From JAGRCP01 sp942490705 (GTDB taxonomy: Bacteria > Chloroflexota > Anaerolineae > Caldilineales > Caldilineaceae), in NCBI GenBank assembly GCA_942490705.1, contig CALNXY010000007.1:124001-188000 (forward strand): 64,000 bases of DNA, given 5' to 3'. The notes under the pieces are model-generated. The model ran no database searches, was not told the DNA's origin, and worked only from the letters and a program-made list of their open reading frames with translations. The translations under genes and the position numbers were made by a program. Shown in pieces: positions 9,401 through 17,640 of this stretch. The first letter of the stretch is position 1; each line of letters opens with the position of its first letter.

Positions 9401-10402
9401 CTAAGCCTCCAAAGGCAATTCATTTGCCAGGTCCACAGGGCGGCCCAGGGCGATTGAGCGGCGGAAACCGGCCTCCACCTGCAGCTCGCGCAGGCCGGCC
9501 TGGCCTGGTACGGGGGGTGACGTACCGGCGTAGATCGAATCGAGATAGGCTGCGATTGACTTATCAAAAGATCGGTTGTACTGGTCCCACCGCGAGCGAT
9601 CTAACGGAATGGAGAAGCGTTCGCTGCGCTGCGTGCGTGCGTCCATCACCTCCAGATCGCCGTCCAGCCCGCGCAGCTTGATGCGACCGTGCTCGAAGTG
9701 AAAGCTTAGCTCAAAGAGCGGGAAGGCCCAATGCATGGCGCTCGTGCCCAGCAGGATGCCGCTGCCGCCGCTGGCCGTGCGCAAAGAGGCTGTCAAGTCG
9801 CGGCCGCTCACGGGCCCATCGCCCAGGTTGACTTCGTTGCCCTCCAGCGCGCTGACCAACACGATGGGGCCGGCAAAGAAGTGAATCAGATCGATGCAGT
9901 GACTCCAGCAGGCGAAGTGGACCGTGCCCGCCACGTTGAGCACCTGTCCGAACCCACGCTCGTCCACGATCTGCGCCGCCAGGATCGAGTGATCGAGAAA
10001 GCGGTAGTTGAAGATCATGGCCGTCTCTGTGCCGAGCGTCTGCGCCCGCGCCATCAGCGCTTTGGCGTCGGCATAATCTTGCTCGTCGACGGCAGCCTGC
10101 CCCGCGCGGGCAACCAGCGGCTTCTCCCAGAAGAGCCGCTTTGGCTTGCGCGCCAGCAGGGCGTTGGTGACCGCGTGGCGCTGTGTCTCGTGGGTGAGTA
10201 CGAAGATCGAATCTGGCGACCATGCCGCCAGCGCATCCAGCGTGTCGAAGACCTCACCGCCAAACGCTTCGGCCAGGGCATGGGCTTTGGCGGGCGTGCG
10301 GGTGAAATAGCCCAGCGCCACATCTTCGCGCCCGACCAGATAGGGCACGTAATTGGCTGCGGCGACTTTGCCCGTCCCCACGATGGCGATCTTGAGTGGC
10401 AT
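9401..10402 (-). CDS. Gfo/Idh/MocA-family NAD(P)-dependent oxidoreductase
   Basis: A 333-residue dehydrogenase. The N-terminal Rossmann fold starts with KIAIVGTGKVAAANY, and the family motif EKP appears as WEKPLVA near residue 93. The C-terminal half is the alpha/beta substrate domain. Family members oxidise or reduce sugars, inositols and sugar acids. The frame is open to 10417, but the ATG at 10402 has AAGGAGT correctly spaced, so it is preferred. It is separated from the sulfatase gene by 8 bases. In this operon it is a candidate rhamnose/sugar dehydrogenase; its substrate cannot be read from sequence. Confidence 0.9.
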   Translation of the reverse strand: MPLKIAIVGTGKVAAANYVPYLVGREDVALGYFTRTPAKAHALAEAFGGEVFDTLDALAAWSPDSIFVLTHETQRHAVTNALLARKPKRLFWEKPLVARAGQAAVDEQDYADAKALMARAQTLGTETAMIFNYRFLDHSILAAQIVDERGFGQVLNVAGTVHFACWSHCIDLIHFFAGPIVLVSALEGNEVNLGDGPVSGRDLTASLRTASGGSGILLGTSAMHWAFPLFELSFHFEHGRIKLRGLDGDLEVMDARTQRSERFSIPLDRSRWDQYNRSFDKSIAAYLDSIYAGTSPPVPGQAGLRELQVEAGFRRSIALGRPVDLANELPLEA

Positions 10403-10480
10403 GGATGACTCCTTCATTAGCTGGTAATGGAACGCGGATTGATCGGATCAAGGCGGATCTCTTGAAGTAAGATTTGCATT

Positions 10481-11455
10481 CTAGCCCTGATTCCAGTCAA
10501 TCATCGTAAACAACTGCTTGCGCCGCCCGTGCAACAGGTCCTGATAGACCGCCTGCAGGTCCTGGGGGACAACCGTTTCGATGAAGCCGTCGACATGGAG
10601 GCGGCCCGCCGCCAGCCATTGAGCCGCGGTGGCGTAGGTGCGGTCGAGGGAGTGCGCGGCAAAGTGATCCGATCGATGAGGGAGTTCCCACTCCCAGCCG
10701 CTGCGCAAGGTGAGATAGTTGAAGAAGACCAGACGCAGCAACTCCTGTACGTTTACTTCCGTGTGGCGCTGCCAGGGGGCGCCGACCAGCACGATTTCAC
10801 CGGTCGGGCGCACGATGCGGCAGGCGTCGAGGGCAGCACGCTCGTGGCCCGAGCACTCCACTACCAGATCGACCGTTTTGTGCCAGGCCGGATCGTCGAC
10901 TGGCACAGCCGGGAAAATTTGCTCTAGACCGGCCTGCTGCAGACATTCACGCCGATAGCCATCCGGCTCCACGACGCTGACGTCGTAGCCGGCGAGCTGG
11001 AAAATCTGCGCGCCCAGATGGCCCACCGGCCCCGCGCCGGTGACCATGACGCGGTCGCCAGGGCGCGCCCGGGTCGTCACCAGCGTGGTCATGGTGACGG
11101 CCATCAGCCGCACGATGGGCGCAATGTCCGGGCTGAGACCGGGCGGCAGCGCCAGCGTGTTGGCGGCCTTGACCTGTTGCCAACTGCGGTGCGTGCCGTG
11201 ACCCAAGCGCAGATCGCCCCGGCGCACGTCGTCCACATCGGCGCCGACCTGCTCAACCACAAAGACCGTGGCATAGCCGGGATAGGTGGGAAACGCCGGC
11301 GCAAGATACATCTGGTTCAATTCGGTGCCCGGACTGATGAGTGAATAGAGCGCTCGCCCGCCGATTTCGTCCGCGGCGACTTCAGCCGGTATGTCGAAGG
11401 GCAGCAGTTCAGCCGTTTCGCGGGCTGTGAAGGTGACAGCGACTGCTTGACTCAC
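10481..11455 (-). CDS. Medium-chain dehydrogenase/reductase, zinc-independent type
   Basis: A 324-residue MDR protein with an NAD(P)-binding core (VTGAGPVGHLGAQIFQL). The catalytic-zinc motif is replaced by LISPGTE, as in BchC-like MDR enzymes, and no GHE motif is present, so zinc catalysis is unlikely. The frame extends upstream to 11593, but that would run into the neighbouring amidohydrolase gene. The GTG at 11455 follows AGGAG at a spacing of 8 and is the credible start. It lies within the sugar-acid operon, so oxidation or reduction of a sugar intermediate is likely; the substrate is unknown. Confidence 0.85.
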   Translation of the reverse strand: MSQAVAVTFTARETAELLPFDIPAEVAADEIGGRALYSLISPGTELNQMYLAPAFPTYPGYATVFVVEQVGADVDDVRRGDLRLGHGTHRSWQQVKAANTLALPPGLSPDIAPIVRLMAVTMTTLVTTRARPGDRVMVTGAGPVGHLGAQIFQLAGYDVSVVEPDGYRRECLQQAGLEQIFPAVPVDDPAWHKTVDLVVECSGHERAALDACRIVRPTGEIVLVGAPWQRHTEVNVQELLRLVFFNYLTLRSGWEWELPHRSDHFAAHSLDRTYATAAQWLAAGRLHVDGFIETVVPQDLQAVYQDLLHGRRKQLFTMIDWNQG

Positions 11456-11498
11456 GAGAAAAACTCCTGTGAATTGAAGTAGATGACGAGTGAATTCA

Positions 11499-12371
11499 TC
11501 AGCCGCTCTCCGTAGCCGTATTGAGGCCCGGATTGGCCAAAAGTTGCTGAAGCGTGCCACCCAAGATCGAGGCTTGGTCTTCTGCGGAAACAAAATGACA
11601 GTGGCTGCGGAAGATCTCCAGCGCCTGACGATAGGTCATGAACTGGCTGACCACGGGGTAGTCGGAGCCCCAACACATGCGCTGCGCGCCATATGCGTCA
11701 TAGAGCGCCTGCACAATGGGCTGGACGTCCGCAAGTGGGAAATCCCACTTTTCTTTTGCTGTGCCGTAATAGAAACCGGAAAGTTTTAGATAGATATTGG
11801 GCAAGCGTGCTGAGGTCAAAATTTGCTGTAGGTCGTCGCTGCTGCCAACCTGTGGATGGCCGAGATGGTGAATCAGGATTGGCATGCTGGGAAAACGTTC
11901 GGCCACGGCGCGGATGGCCGGCTGTTGGTAGGGCCGGCAGTGAATGCTGGCCAACAACTGGCGTTCGGCCGCCAGCGTGAAGAGCGCCAGCCCCTCGGGC
12001 GAGGTCAGCCAGGCGCCGTCATCGTCGTCGCTCAGGTAATGGGTGAAGCCGGCGGGAGACCAGCGCTCCAGCATAGCCTGCAGGCGGCCGGCCGCGCCAG
12101 GGGTGTGATAGCGCGCCGACCAGCGACTGTCCAGGTCAACCAGCTGTCGCAGACGCTGGGGGTCGCGTGCACAGCAATCGGCTACGTAGGCGTTGTTGGC
12201 TGGATTTTTTTCGATCTGTGCGCAGACAATCAACGCCTGATCAACGCCCTGGCGATCCATCTCAAAACGAAGCTGCTCGACACGGCCGCGCGTGTCGGCG
12301 TCAGGCCCCGGCGGTTCATACGGCCACGTGGCCCAGGCATGGCAATGGCTATCGATTATCAAGTCGCGCAT
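11499..12371 (-). CDS. Amidohydrolase-family hydrolase (COG3618-like), candidate sugar lactonase
   Basis: A 290-residue TIM-barrel metal hydrolase. It begins LIIDSHCHAW, the N-terminal HxH metal motif of the amidohydrolase-2 group. Later conserved segments are IHCRPY, ILIHHLGHP and the C-terminal MCWGSDYPV, where the Asp is the catalytic residue. L-fuconolactonase and L-rhamnono-lactonase belong to this group. Its position next to a rhamnonate dehydratase-like gene makes it the best candidate for opening rhamnono-1,4-lactone. The family assignment is firm; the lactonase role is inferred from context. Confidence 0.88.
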   Translation of the reverse strand: MRDLIIDSHCHAWATWPYEPPGPDADTRGRVEQLRFEMDRQGVDQALIVCAQIEKNPANNAYVADCCARDPQRLRQLVDLDSRWSARYHTPGAAGRLQAMLERWSPAGFTHYLSDDDDGAWLTSPEGLALFTLAAERQLLASIHCRPYQQPAIRAVAERFPSMPILIHHLGHPQVGSSDDLQQILTSARLPNIYLKLSGFYYGTAKEKWDFPLADVQPIVQALYDAYGAQRMCWGSDYPVVSQFMTYRQALEIFRSHCHFVSAEDQASILGGTLQQLLANPGLNTATESG

Positions 12372-12442
12372 GCGAAACCTTCAATCGTACAAGATCATGA
12401 GTCAGCCGAGGCCGATACGTATAGTCTGACTATGCTTTGCGT

Positions 12443-13600
12443 CTAGAACGGCTCCAGCCATTCTTCAAGGATTTCCATGCCAAAGCCAGGCGCATCATCG
12501 GGCACGAGATAGCCGTCCTTGGCGACTGCCTGACCGGGAATGCGCGGCGCGTCTTCCAGCGCTACGCCGGGACGCGAGCCGATGAAGTACTCCAGCCAGG
12601 GCATGCCGGCCATGGCGTAGGTGAAATGCTGGCCGAAGGGATTGCGTGCGCCGCCGTGGAGCATGACACTAATGCCCGCGGCTTCGGCCATGCCCACAAT
12701 CTTCTGACAGGTCGTCACGCCGCCGCACCAGTTGATATCGGGCTGGAGGATGTCCGCCACACGGTGGGTGATGGCCGACTGGAAGGGGACGTAGGAATAC
12801 CAGTGCTCACCGGTGGCGAGCGTCTGCCAGGGCAGGCGCCGTCGCAGTTCGACATGGGCATCCATATCTTCGGGAATGAGGCACTCTTCCATCCACTTGA
12901 GCCTGTATGGCCGCAGCGTTTCGGCCAGACGGACCGTGTACTCCACGTCAAAGGCCATCCAGCAGTCCAGCATCAGCTCGCATTCGTCACCGATCTGCTC
13001 GCGGGCTTGGGCGATAAATTCCTCGTTCTTGCGAATCCCCTCTAGACCATCTGCGGGGCCGTAGGGGCAGGCGAGCTTGAAGGCCGTGAAGCCTAATTCC
13101 AGATACCAGTCGACGTCGTTGCCGGTCACGTAGCAGTACATCTTGTCGCGCGCCGGGCCGCCCAACAGACTGTAGACCGGCTGGCCCAGCAGCTTGCCCT
13201 TGAGATCCCACAGCGCCAGGTCGACGGCGCTGATCGCGTAAGAGGCCAACCCGACCGTGCCATAGGGTTTGGTCATGCGGAACATCATATCTGCGATGCG
13301 GTCTGTTGCCATGCAATCCTGACCAACAAGCTGGGGCGCCAGGTGCTCATTGATGACCGCGGCCACGGGCGCACCATGGTCGGTCAGCCCCAGGCCCCAC
13401 GTCCCATCTTCCGCGGTGACCTTGCACCAGACCGCGCCCCAATCCTTGGGCAGCCACATGGCGCGGCGGCGTTTAACGTGCGGGTAGCGCGACATGGGAT
13501 TGGCTACTTCGGCATGCTCGGCCCAGGAAGGCCGGCTTCCTTCCAGCGGTGACGTGGCGGGTAGATTCACGCGCACGGCTTCGACACTGACGATCTTCAT
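12443..13600 (-). CDS. rhmD: Enolase-superfamily sugar-acid dehydratase, L-rhamnonate dehydratase-like
   Basis: A 385-residue mandelate racemase/muconate lactonising enzyme-type protein. Family landmarks are VDLALWDLKGK (residues 126-136), the Mg ligands D212 in LDCWM, E239 in WMEEC and E265 in TGEHW, QPDINWCGG (286-294) and the base H315 in LHGG. These match, in order and wording, the pattern of E. coli L-rhamnonate dehydratase as I remember it. The reaction would be L-rhamnonate to 2-keto-3-deoxy-L-rhamnonate. The neighbours (GH78 rhamnosidase, lactonase candidate, two dehydrogenases) fit an oxidative, non-phosphorylated rhamnose route. Other 6-deoxy or hexonate substrates remain possible. 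Confidence 0.85.
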   Translation of the reverse strand: MKIVSVEAVRVNLPATSPLEGSRPSWAEHAEVANPMSRYPHVKRRRAMWLPKDWGAVWCKVTAEDGTWGLGLTDHGAPVAAVINEHLAPQLVGQDCMATDRIADMMFRMTKPYGTVGLASYAISAVDLALWDLKGKLLGQPVYSLLGGPARDKMYCYVTGNDVDWYLELGFTAFKLACPYGPADGLEGIRKNEEFIAQAREQIGDECELMLDCWMAFDVEYTVRLAETLRPYRLKWMEECLIPEDMDAHVELRRRLPWQTLATGEHWYSYVPFQSAITHRVADILQPDINWCGGVTTCQKIVGMAEAAGISVMLHGGARNPFGQHFTYAMAGMPWLEYFIGSRPGVALEDAPRIPGQAVAKDGYLVPDDAPGFGMEILEEWLEPF

Positions 13601-13618
13601 GGCTTTCGCTTTCTCTGG

Positions 13619-14644
13619 CTATGGAACAAGCAAGACTTTGGAGACATCGCCGGGCGCGTCGATGAGCCGGTCAAACCACGTGCCGCCTTCGGCCAGGGGC
13701 GCCTCGACGATCCAGGGGGCCAGGCCCATCTTGCCGGCGTCCAGCAGCTCAATCGCCTGGGCAAAGTTGGCCGGTGAATAGGCAAAGGCGCCACGCACCA
13801 CAATCTCGCGCCGAATGATATCCGCCGCGGGCATGGAGCTGCTCTCTTCGTGCAGGCCGCTCAGAATCACGGTTCCCGTGCTCTTCACGGCTGCGACGCA
13901 CTGGGTACGGGTCACGCCCATGCCAACGGCGTCGACCGCGACAACCGCGCCGATGCCATCCGTGGCGCTGAGCACAAAGTCGACAACGTCTGTGGCAGCG
14001 GGATCGAGCATGATGGCCCCCAACTCGCCGCTCATGGCCAGGCGCGCCGGATCGAGGTCGGCGACGAAGACCCGCGCTGCGCCCTTTAGCTGGAGCGCCT
14101 GAAGGGCCAGAAGACCGATGGGCCCCGCGCCGATGATCAGGCAATCCTGTCCCGCGACATCACCAGCCAGTTCGCCGATGCGCACGCCACACGCCGCGGG
14201 CTCGACCAGGGCGCCCGTGCGCAGCGCCATGCCCGCAGGCAGAAGCGCGACCGATTGGGCCGGTACCGCCACATGCTCGGCATACGCACCGGGGCGGTGT
14301 GCGCCCAATAGTTGCCGGCTGGCGCAGAGCTGGTCGAGACCTCGCTGCTGCATCTCCGACTCGCCGCTGACCGACAGCGGGTTGGCCGTCACACGCGTGC
14401 CCAATTGGAGCGCCGGATAGTGCTCGGCCACACCGTCGCCCAGCGCGCTGATCTCGCCGGAGAACTCATGCCCCATCACCAATGGCGGCACGCGCAATGC
14501 GTTGTGGCCCAGGTAGCCACTCAATTCAGAACCGCAAATGCCGGCGTAGGCCACTTTGATGATGACCTCACCGGGCTGCGGATCGGGAATCGGCTGCTCA
14601 TGCATTGTCATCACACGCGGCGCTTCCCACACCAATGCCTTCAT
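13619..14644 (-). CDS. Zinc-type MDR dehydrogenase lacking structural zinc cysteines
   Basis: A 341-residue alcohol/polyol dehydrogenase. The catalytic zinc residues are present: C37 in GICGSE, and H59-E60 in MGHEF. The Rossmann motif is IGAGPIGLLALQAL. In the structural-zinc lobe (residues 92-110) only one Cys (C107) remains where relatives have four, so that site is lost. The start ATG overlaps the upstream GntR stop as ATGA, which shows translational coupling. It is probably the dehydrogenase for a keto-deoxy sugar acid or the parent sugar in this operon; the substrate is unproven. Confidence 0.88.
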   Translation of the reverse strand: MKALVWEAPRVMTMHEQPIPDPQPGEVIIKVAYAGICGSELSGYLGHNALRVPPLVMGHEFSGEISALGDGVAEHYPALQLGTRVTANPLSVSGESEMQQRGLDQLCASRQLLGAHRPGAYAEHVAVPAQSVALLPAGMALRTGALVEPAACGVRIGELAGDVAGQDCLIIGAGPIGLLALQALQLKGAARVFVADLDPARLAMSGELGAIMLDPAATDVVDFVLSATDGIGAVVAVDAVGMGVTRTQCVAAVKSTGTVILSGLHEESSSMPAADIIRREIVVRGAFAYSPANFAQAIELLDAGKMGLAPWIVEAPLAEGGTWFDRLIDAPGDVSKVLLVP

Positions 14645-15408
14645 GGTCGATCTCCTTCGCGCTTGCGCCCAGGGGCGCGTTGGTTGTTGTGTGTTTGCTG
14701 CTGTCCTGCAGCGGACAACTGCTCTAGTTCCTGCTCGACGTGACGCAGATGCGCTCGCATGGCCAGCTGTGCAGCCTCTGGGTCGCGCGCTTCAAGACCC
14801 TTGAGGATCGATTCATGGTCAAGGGTGCTGCGGCGCGTGACGCCGGGCAGGCGGGCCGTACGCTGCCGGCTGGCGGCGCCGAGCTGACGGATCGCCTGCA
14901 TGAAGCTCGAGAGCAGCGAATTGCCGGCCGCCTTGGTGATCAGTTCATGCAGCTCAAGATCGCATTGGATGAAGGCCGTCGGATCATCGACCACCTCTTT
15001 GGAGCGAGCCATGCAGGCGCGGATCGCGGCCAACTCTTCGTCCGTAATGCGCTTAGCCGCAAGGCCGACAATGCCAACCTCAAGCACTTCGCGCGCGTCA
15101 AAAAGCTCCAGGAACGTGGCATCCGTGAGCGAAAAAACAAAGTCGAAGTGCTCAACCAGAAGCCCGGGCTCCAGTGTCGAAACATAGGTGCCGTCGCCCT
15201 GGCGGATTTCAACGATGTTCATCAAGGCCAGGGCGCGCAACGCCTCGCGCAAAGAGGGACGGCTGACCTTCATCATCGTCGCCAACTCTCGCTCGGATGG
15301 CAGCCTGTCGCCCGGCTGCAGATCGCCGGCGCGGATCATGTCCAGGATGTTGGCGGTGATGCGTTCTGAGAGAACGTCTTTGTTGAGCGACTTAAATTCG
15401 GGTGGCAT
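14641..15408 (-). CDS. GntR-family regulator, FadR/FCD subfamily
   Basis: A 255-residue regulator. It has an N-terminal winged helix (about residues 12-76; GDRLPSERELATMMKVSRPS is the canonical GntR helix-turn-helix) and a C-terminal all-helical FCD effector domain (about 95-225, with D..LH..I metal-binding pattern and HESILKGLEARD). FadR-type regulators in sugar-acid operons usually repress until a uronate, aldonate or keto-acid binds. It is the first gene of the leftward catabolic operon and is divergent from the gene at 15606. A matching operator is seen at 15513-15523. Confidence 0.92.
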   Translation of the reverse strand: MPPEFKSLNKDVLSERITANILDMIRAGDLQPGDRLPSERELATMMKVSRPSLREALRALALMNIVEIRQGDGTYVSTLEPGLLVEHFDFVFSLTDATFLELFDAREVLEVGIVGLAAKRITDEELAAIRACMARSKEVVDDPTAFIQCDLELHELITKAAGNSLLSSFMQAIRQLGAASRQRTARLPGVTRRSTLDHESILKGLEARDPEAAQLAMRAHLRHVEQELEQLSAAGQQQTHNNQRAPGRKREGDRP

Positions 15409-15476
15409 GTTGCTGGCATTCCATCGTGCCGGGCATCTTTCGAGAATTGAGAGTCTCTGGTACTTTTTGCAGGCGA

Positions 15477-15505
15477 TTGACCGATCAATCCGTCAATGGT
15501 TAAAT
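15477..15505 (+). promoter_or_regulatory. Sigma70-like promoter for the DUF5722 gene
   Basis: TTGACC at 15477-15482, a 17-base spacer and TTAAAT at 15500-15505. Transcription would begin near 15512. The -10 box matches consensus at four of six positions. An imperfect inverted repeat (GATTGA/TCAATC) overlaps the -35 region at 15475-15490. Confidence 0.5.
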
Positions 15506-15512
15506 GGTTTGG

Positions 15513-15523
15513 TGGTCAGACCT
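15513..15523 (+). promoter_or_regulatory. Candidate FadR/GntR operator
   Basis: TGGTCAGACCT fits the FadR-subfamily operator pattern TGGTnnnACCA at all but the last base. It falls at the predicted transcription start of the rightward gene, within the divergent spacer of the GntR regulator gene. Occupancy would block the promoter at 15477-15505 directly. Confidence 0.5.
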
Positions 15524-15605
15524 TTACACGCCCCAACCGTACATCAGTGGGTTTGTGTTGTCAACAGCCGTAAATTGGATCATTTAGCGGAAAAAGAGGC
15601 GTCGA

Positions 15606-17171
15606 ATGAACACGAAAACAGGGACGATTGAACGCATTGCCGCCGACGGGGAGACCATCACCATTCAGGGGCGTTGTCCTGGCGTTGGGGACGGAGATGC
15701 ACTGGTAGTACATATTCTTGAACCATTCGTACCCATGCCTGCTGAGATTGCCGGCGCGCCCGATTTTGGCGCTGCAATTGATGAGCAGAAGGACAACCGC
15801 TTTTCCTTAGCCATTGACCGTTTCCACCGTGGCCGCGATCTGCTCTTCGCCAAGTTCGCCGTCGGCAGCCGGCCCACGCGCGAGGGTTCTACGCGGCTGT
15901 TTTCCGGCCCTTGCTACGTCACCGCCCTGTTGGACATCTCACGCTCCGCCTATCCCTATCCGACGTCTGCTACGATCAAGGGTCTGCAGGTGCGGGATGT
16001 GGATGATGCCCTGGCATTGGGCGTTGGCCATGCCGCGTTGAACTTGAACCTGCCCAACATTGCCCGGCCCCAAGCGTCGCCGACAACCATCACCTACATG
16101 ATGGACGGCCAGCCATTCTATTTTGATGAATCCTACTTGCAGCGCTTTGACCGCCAGCTAAAATCGCTCTCGGACCACGGCATCGTGGTCAATCTCATTC
16201 TGCTCAACAGCATGAAGTGGGATGGCGAGACGATCCATCCCGACATGCACGAGGTCTTGCTCCATCCCGATTACGACCGGGAAGGCTTCATTAGCGCCTT
16301 CAACGTGGTGACGCCGCAAGGACTGGCCCACTATCGGGCTTTTGTCGAGTTTATTGCCGAGCGCTATACCCGTCCCGATCAGAAATATGGTCGCGCCTGC
16401 GGCTATATCATCGGCAATGAGGTGGACGCACAGTGGGTCTGGTGCAACGCCGGTGAGAAAGCGCTTGCGGACTATCTACGCGAGCACGGCAACGCCATGC
16501 GCATCGCCTTTTACGCCGCCCGCAAGCAGTACGCCGAGGCGCGCGTCTATCTCTCCCTGACCCATCACTGGACCAGCCGCTGGGAGGTCGACGGCGTCAG
16601 CAATCCGCTTCGCTCCTATGCCGGCCGTGAGTTGATCGAGGGTCTCAACGCCCTCTACAAGGCTGAGGGCGATTACGACTGGTCACTCGCCTATCACCCA
16701 TACCCGGAAGATCTCTTCCACCCCGACTTCTGGCACGATGCTGCGGCCCAGGACTCATTCGACACGCCGAAGATCACCTTCCGCAATTTGCAGATTCTGC
16801 CCCGTTATTTTGCGCAATCGCACTTGCTCTACGCCGGACGGCAGCGTCACATCATCTTGTCTGAGCAGGGCTTTCATTCGGATGAGACCGAGGAGGGCGA
16901 ACAACTGCAGGCGGCGGCCTACGCCTTTGCCTACTGGAAGGTGGAACAAGAGCCGGACATCGAGTCCTTTATCCTCCACGCACACATCGACAACCGGGAT
17001 GAATTCGATCTCAATTTGGGCATCCGCCGGCGTGACAAAACCGTAGACCTGCCCAGCGCACCGGGCAGCGCCAAGCCTGTTTACGCAGTCTTTCGCGATA
17101 TCAATGGCCCGCGTCACGATGAGATCATGGCTGAAGCGAAATTAATCGTTGGGGAAGAGAACTGGCGCTAG
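15606..17171 (+). CDS. DUF5722-like putative clan-A glycoside hydrolase
   Basis: A 521-residue protein without a signal peptide. The first about 110 residues look like a beta-rich accessory domain; the rest reads as a TIM barrel. GNE at 270-272 (in YIIGNEVDAQWVW) resembles the Asn-Glu acid/base pair of GH clan A, and E420 in LSEQGF sits where the nucleophile would be. I match it to DUF5722 by memory only. It is divergent from the FadR-type regulator and probably under its control, so it likely acts on the same glycan as the rhamnosidase operon. Its substrate is unknown. Confidence 0.7.
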   Translation: MNTKTGTIERIAADGETITIQGRCPGVGDGDALVVHILEPFVPMPAEIAGAPDFGAAIDEQKDNRFSLAIDRFHRGRDLLFAKFAVGSRPTREGSTRLFSGPCYVTALLDISRSAYPYPTSATIKGLQVRDVDDALALGVGHAALNLNLPNIARPQASPTTITYMMDGQPFYFDESYLQRFDRQLKSLSDHGIVVNLILLNSMKWDGETIHPDMHEVLLHPDYDREGFISAFNVVTPQGLAHYRAFVEFIAERYTRPDQKYGRACGYIIGNEVDAQWVWCNAGEKALADYLREHGNAMRIAFYAARKQYAEARVYLSLTHHWTSRWEVDGVSNPLRSYAGRELIEGLNALYKAEGDYDWSLAYHPYPEDLFHPDFWHDAAAQDSFDTPKITFRNLQILPRYFAQSHLLYAGRQRHIILSEQGFHSDETEEGEQLQAAAYAFAYWKVEQEPDIESFILHAHIDNRDEFDLNLGIRRRDKTVDLPSAPGSAKPVYAVFRDINGPRHDEIMAEAKLIVGEENWR

Positions 17172-17253
17172 GCTGACTCCCAGAGTTGCGCATACGCCTT
17201 ATGTGGGATCCGGCGAAAGAGGCTCGCCGCAATTTCGGACGACTGACACCCCC

Positions 17254-17312
17254 GGAACGCCGAGCCCCAACTCGGCCGGTGCTATGTTTGCCGAGCTGGG
17301 GCTCGGCGTTCC
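17254..17312. repeat. Intergenic palindromic repeat
   Basis: Arms 17254-17276 and 17290-17312 are complementary at 22 of 23 bases with a 13-base loop (GGAACGCCGAGCCCC arm). It lies in the 469-base gene-free stretch 17172-17640. The same stretch also holds several shorter GC hairpins and, at its end, a copied gene fragment. No coding sequence is apparent in it. Confidence 0.8.
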
Positions 17313-17582
17313 CTGGCTTTCCTCTACCCACAAGTCGATAGCGAAGGCGCTACGGGCCAACCATGCCGTTTGCGCGCAATCCCGCCGGGCATGAATGCCC
17401 TTGCCGGCAGGATGCGCCCCACGAAGCGGGGCTTTGATGTCGACGACCAAGTCCCATTTGGTGGGGCGCCGTGCGCTAGCCCACGGCATTTATGCCTGGG
17501 TAGTTGCCACGGCGAACGGCACAGGATTGACGCCAGCCCCTGAAATAGATGTGGGTAATGGCATGAGACCCTGAAGGGCGAC

Positions 17583-17634
17583 CTACAGAATAAAGTAGGC
17601 CCCAAGCCACAAGACCGCGCTCAACACGATCACG
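17583..17634 (-). pseudogene. Stray 3' fragment of a DUF1294 gene
   Basis: These 52 bases match 25532-25583, the 3' end of the intact DUF1294 gene, with about one difference. On the minus strand they encode the same C terminus (VIVLSAVLWLGAYFIL, then TAG). No start or upstream part of the gene is present, so this is a relic or a copied segment. It lies just 3' of the ArsR-type gene. Confidence 0.8.
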
Positions 17635-17640
17635 TCATGA

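Noticed and set aside
17172..17640. CRISPR array suspected from the repeated GC palindromes
   Set aside because: The repeats are inverted and irregularly spaced, with no constant direct repeat/spacer pattern and no cas genes in the window.
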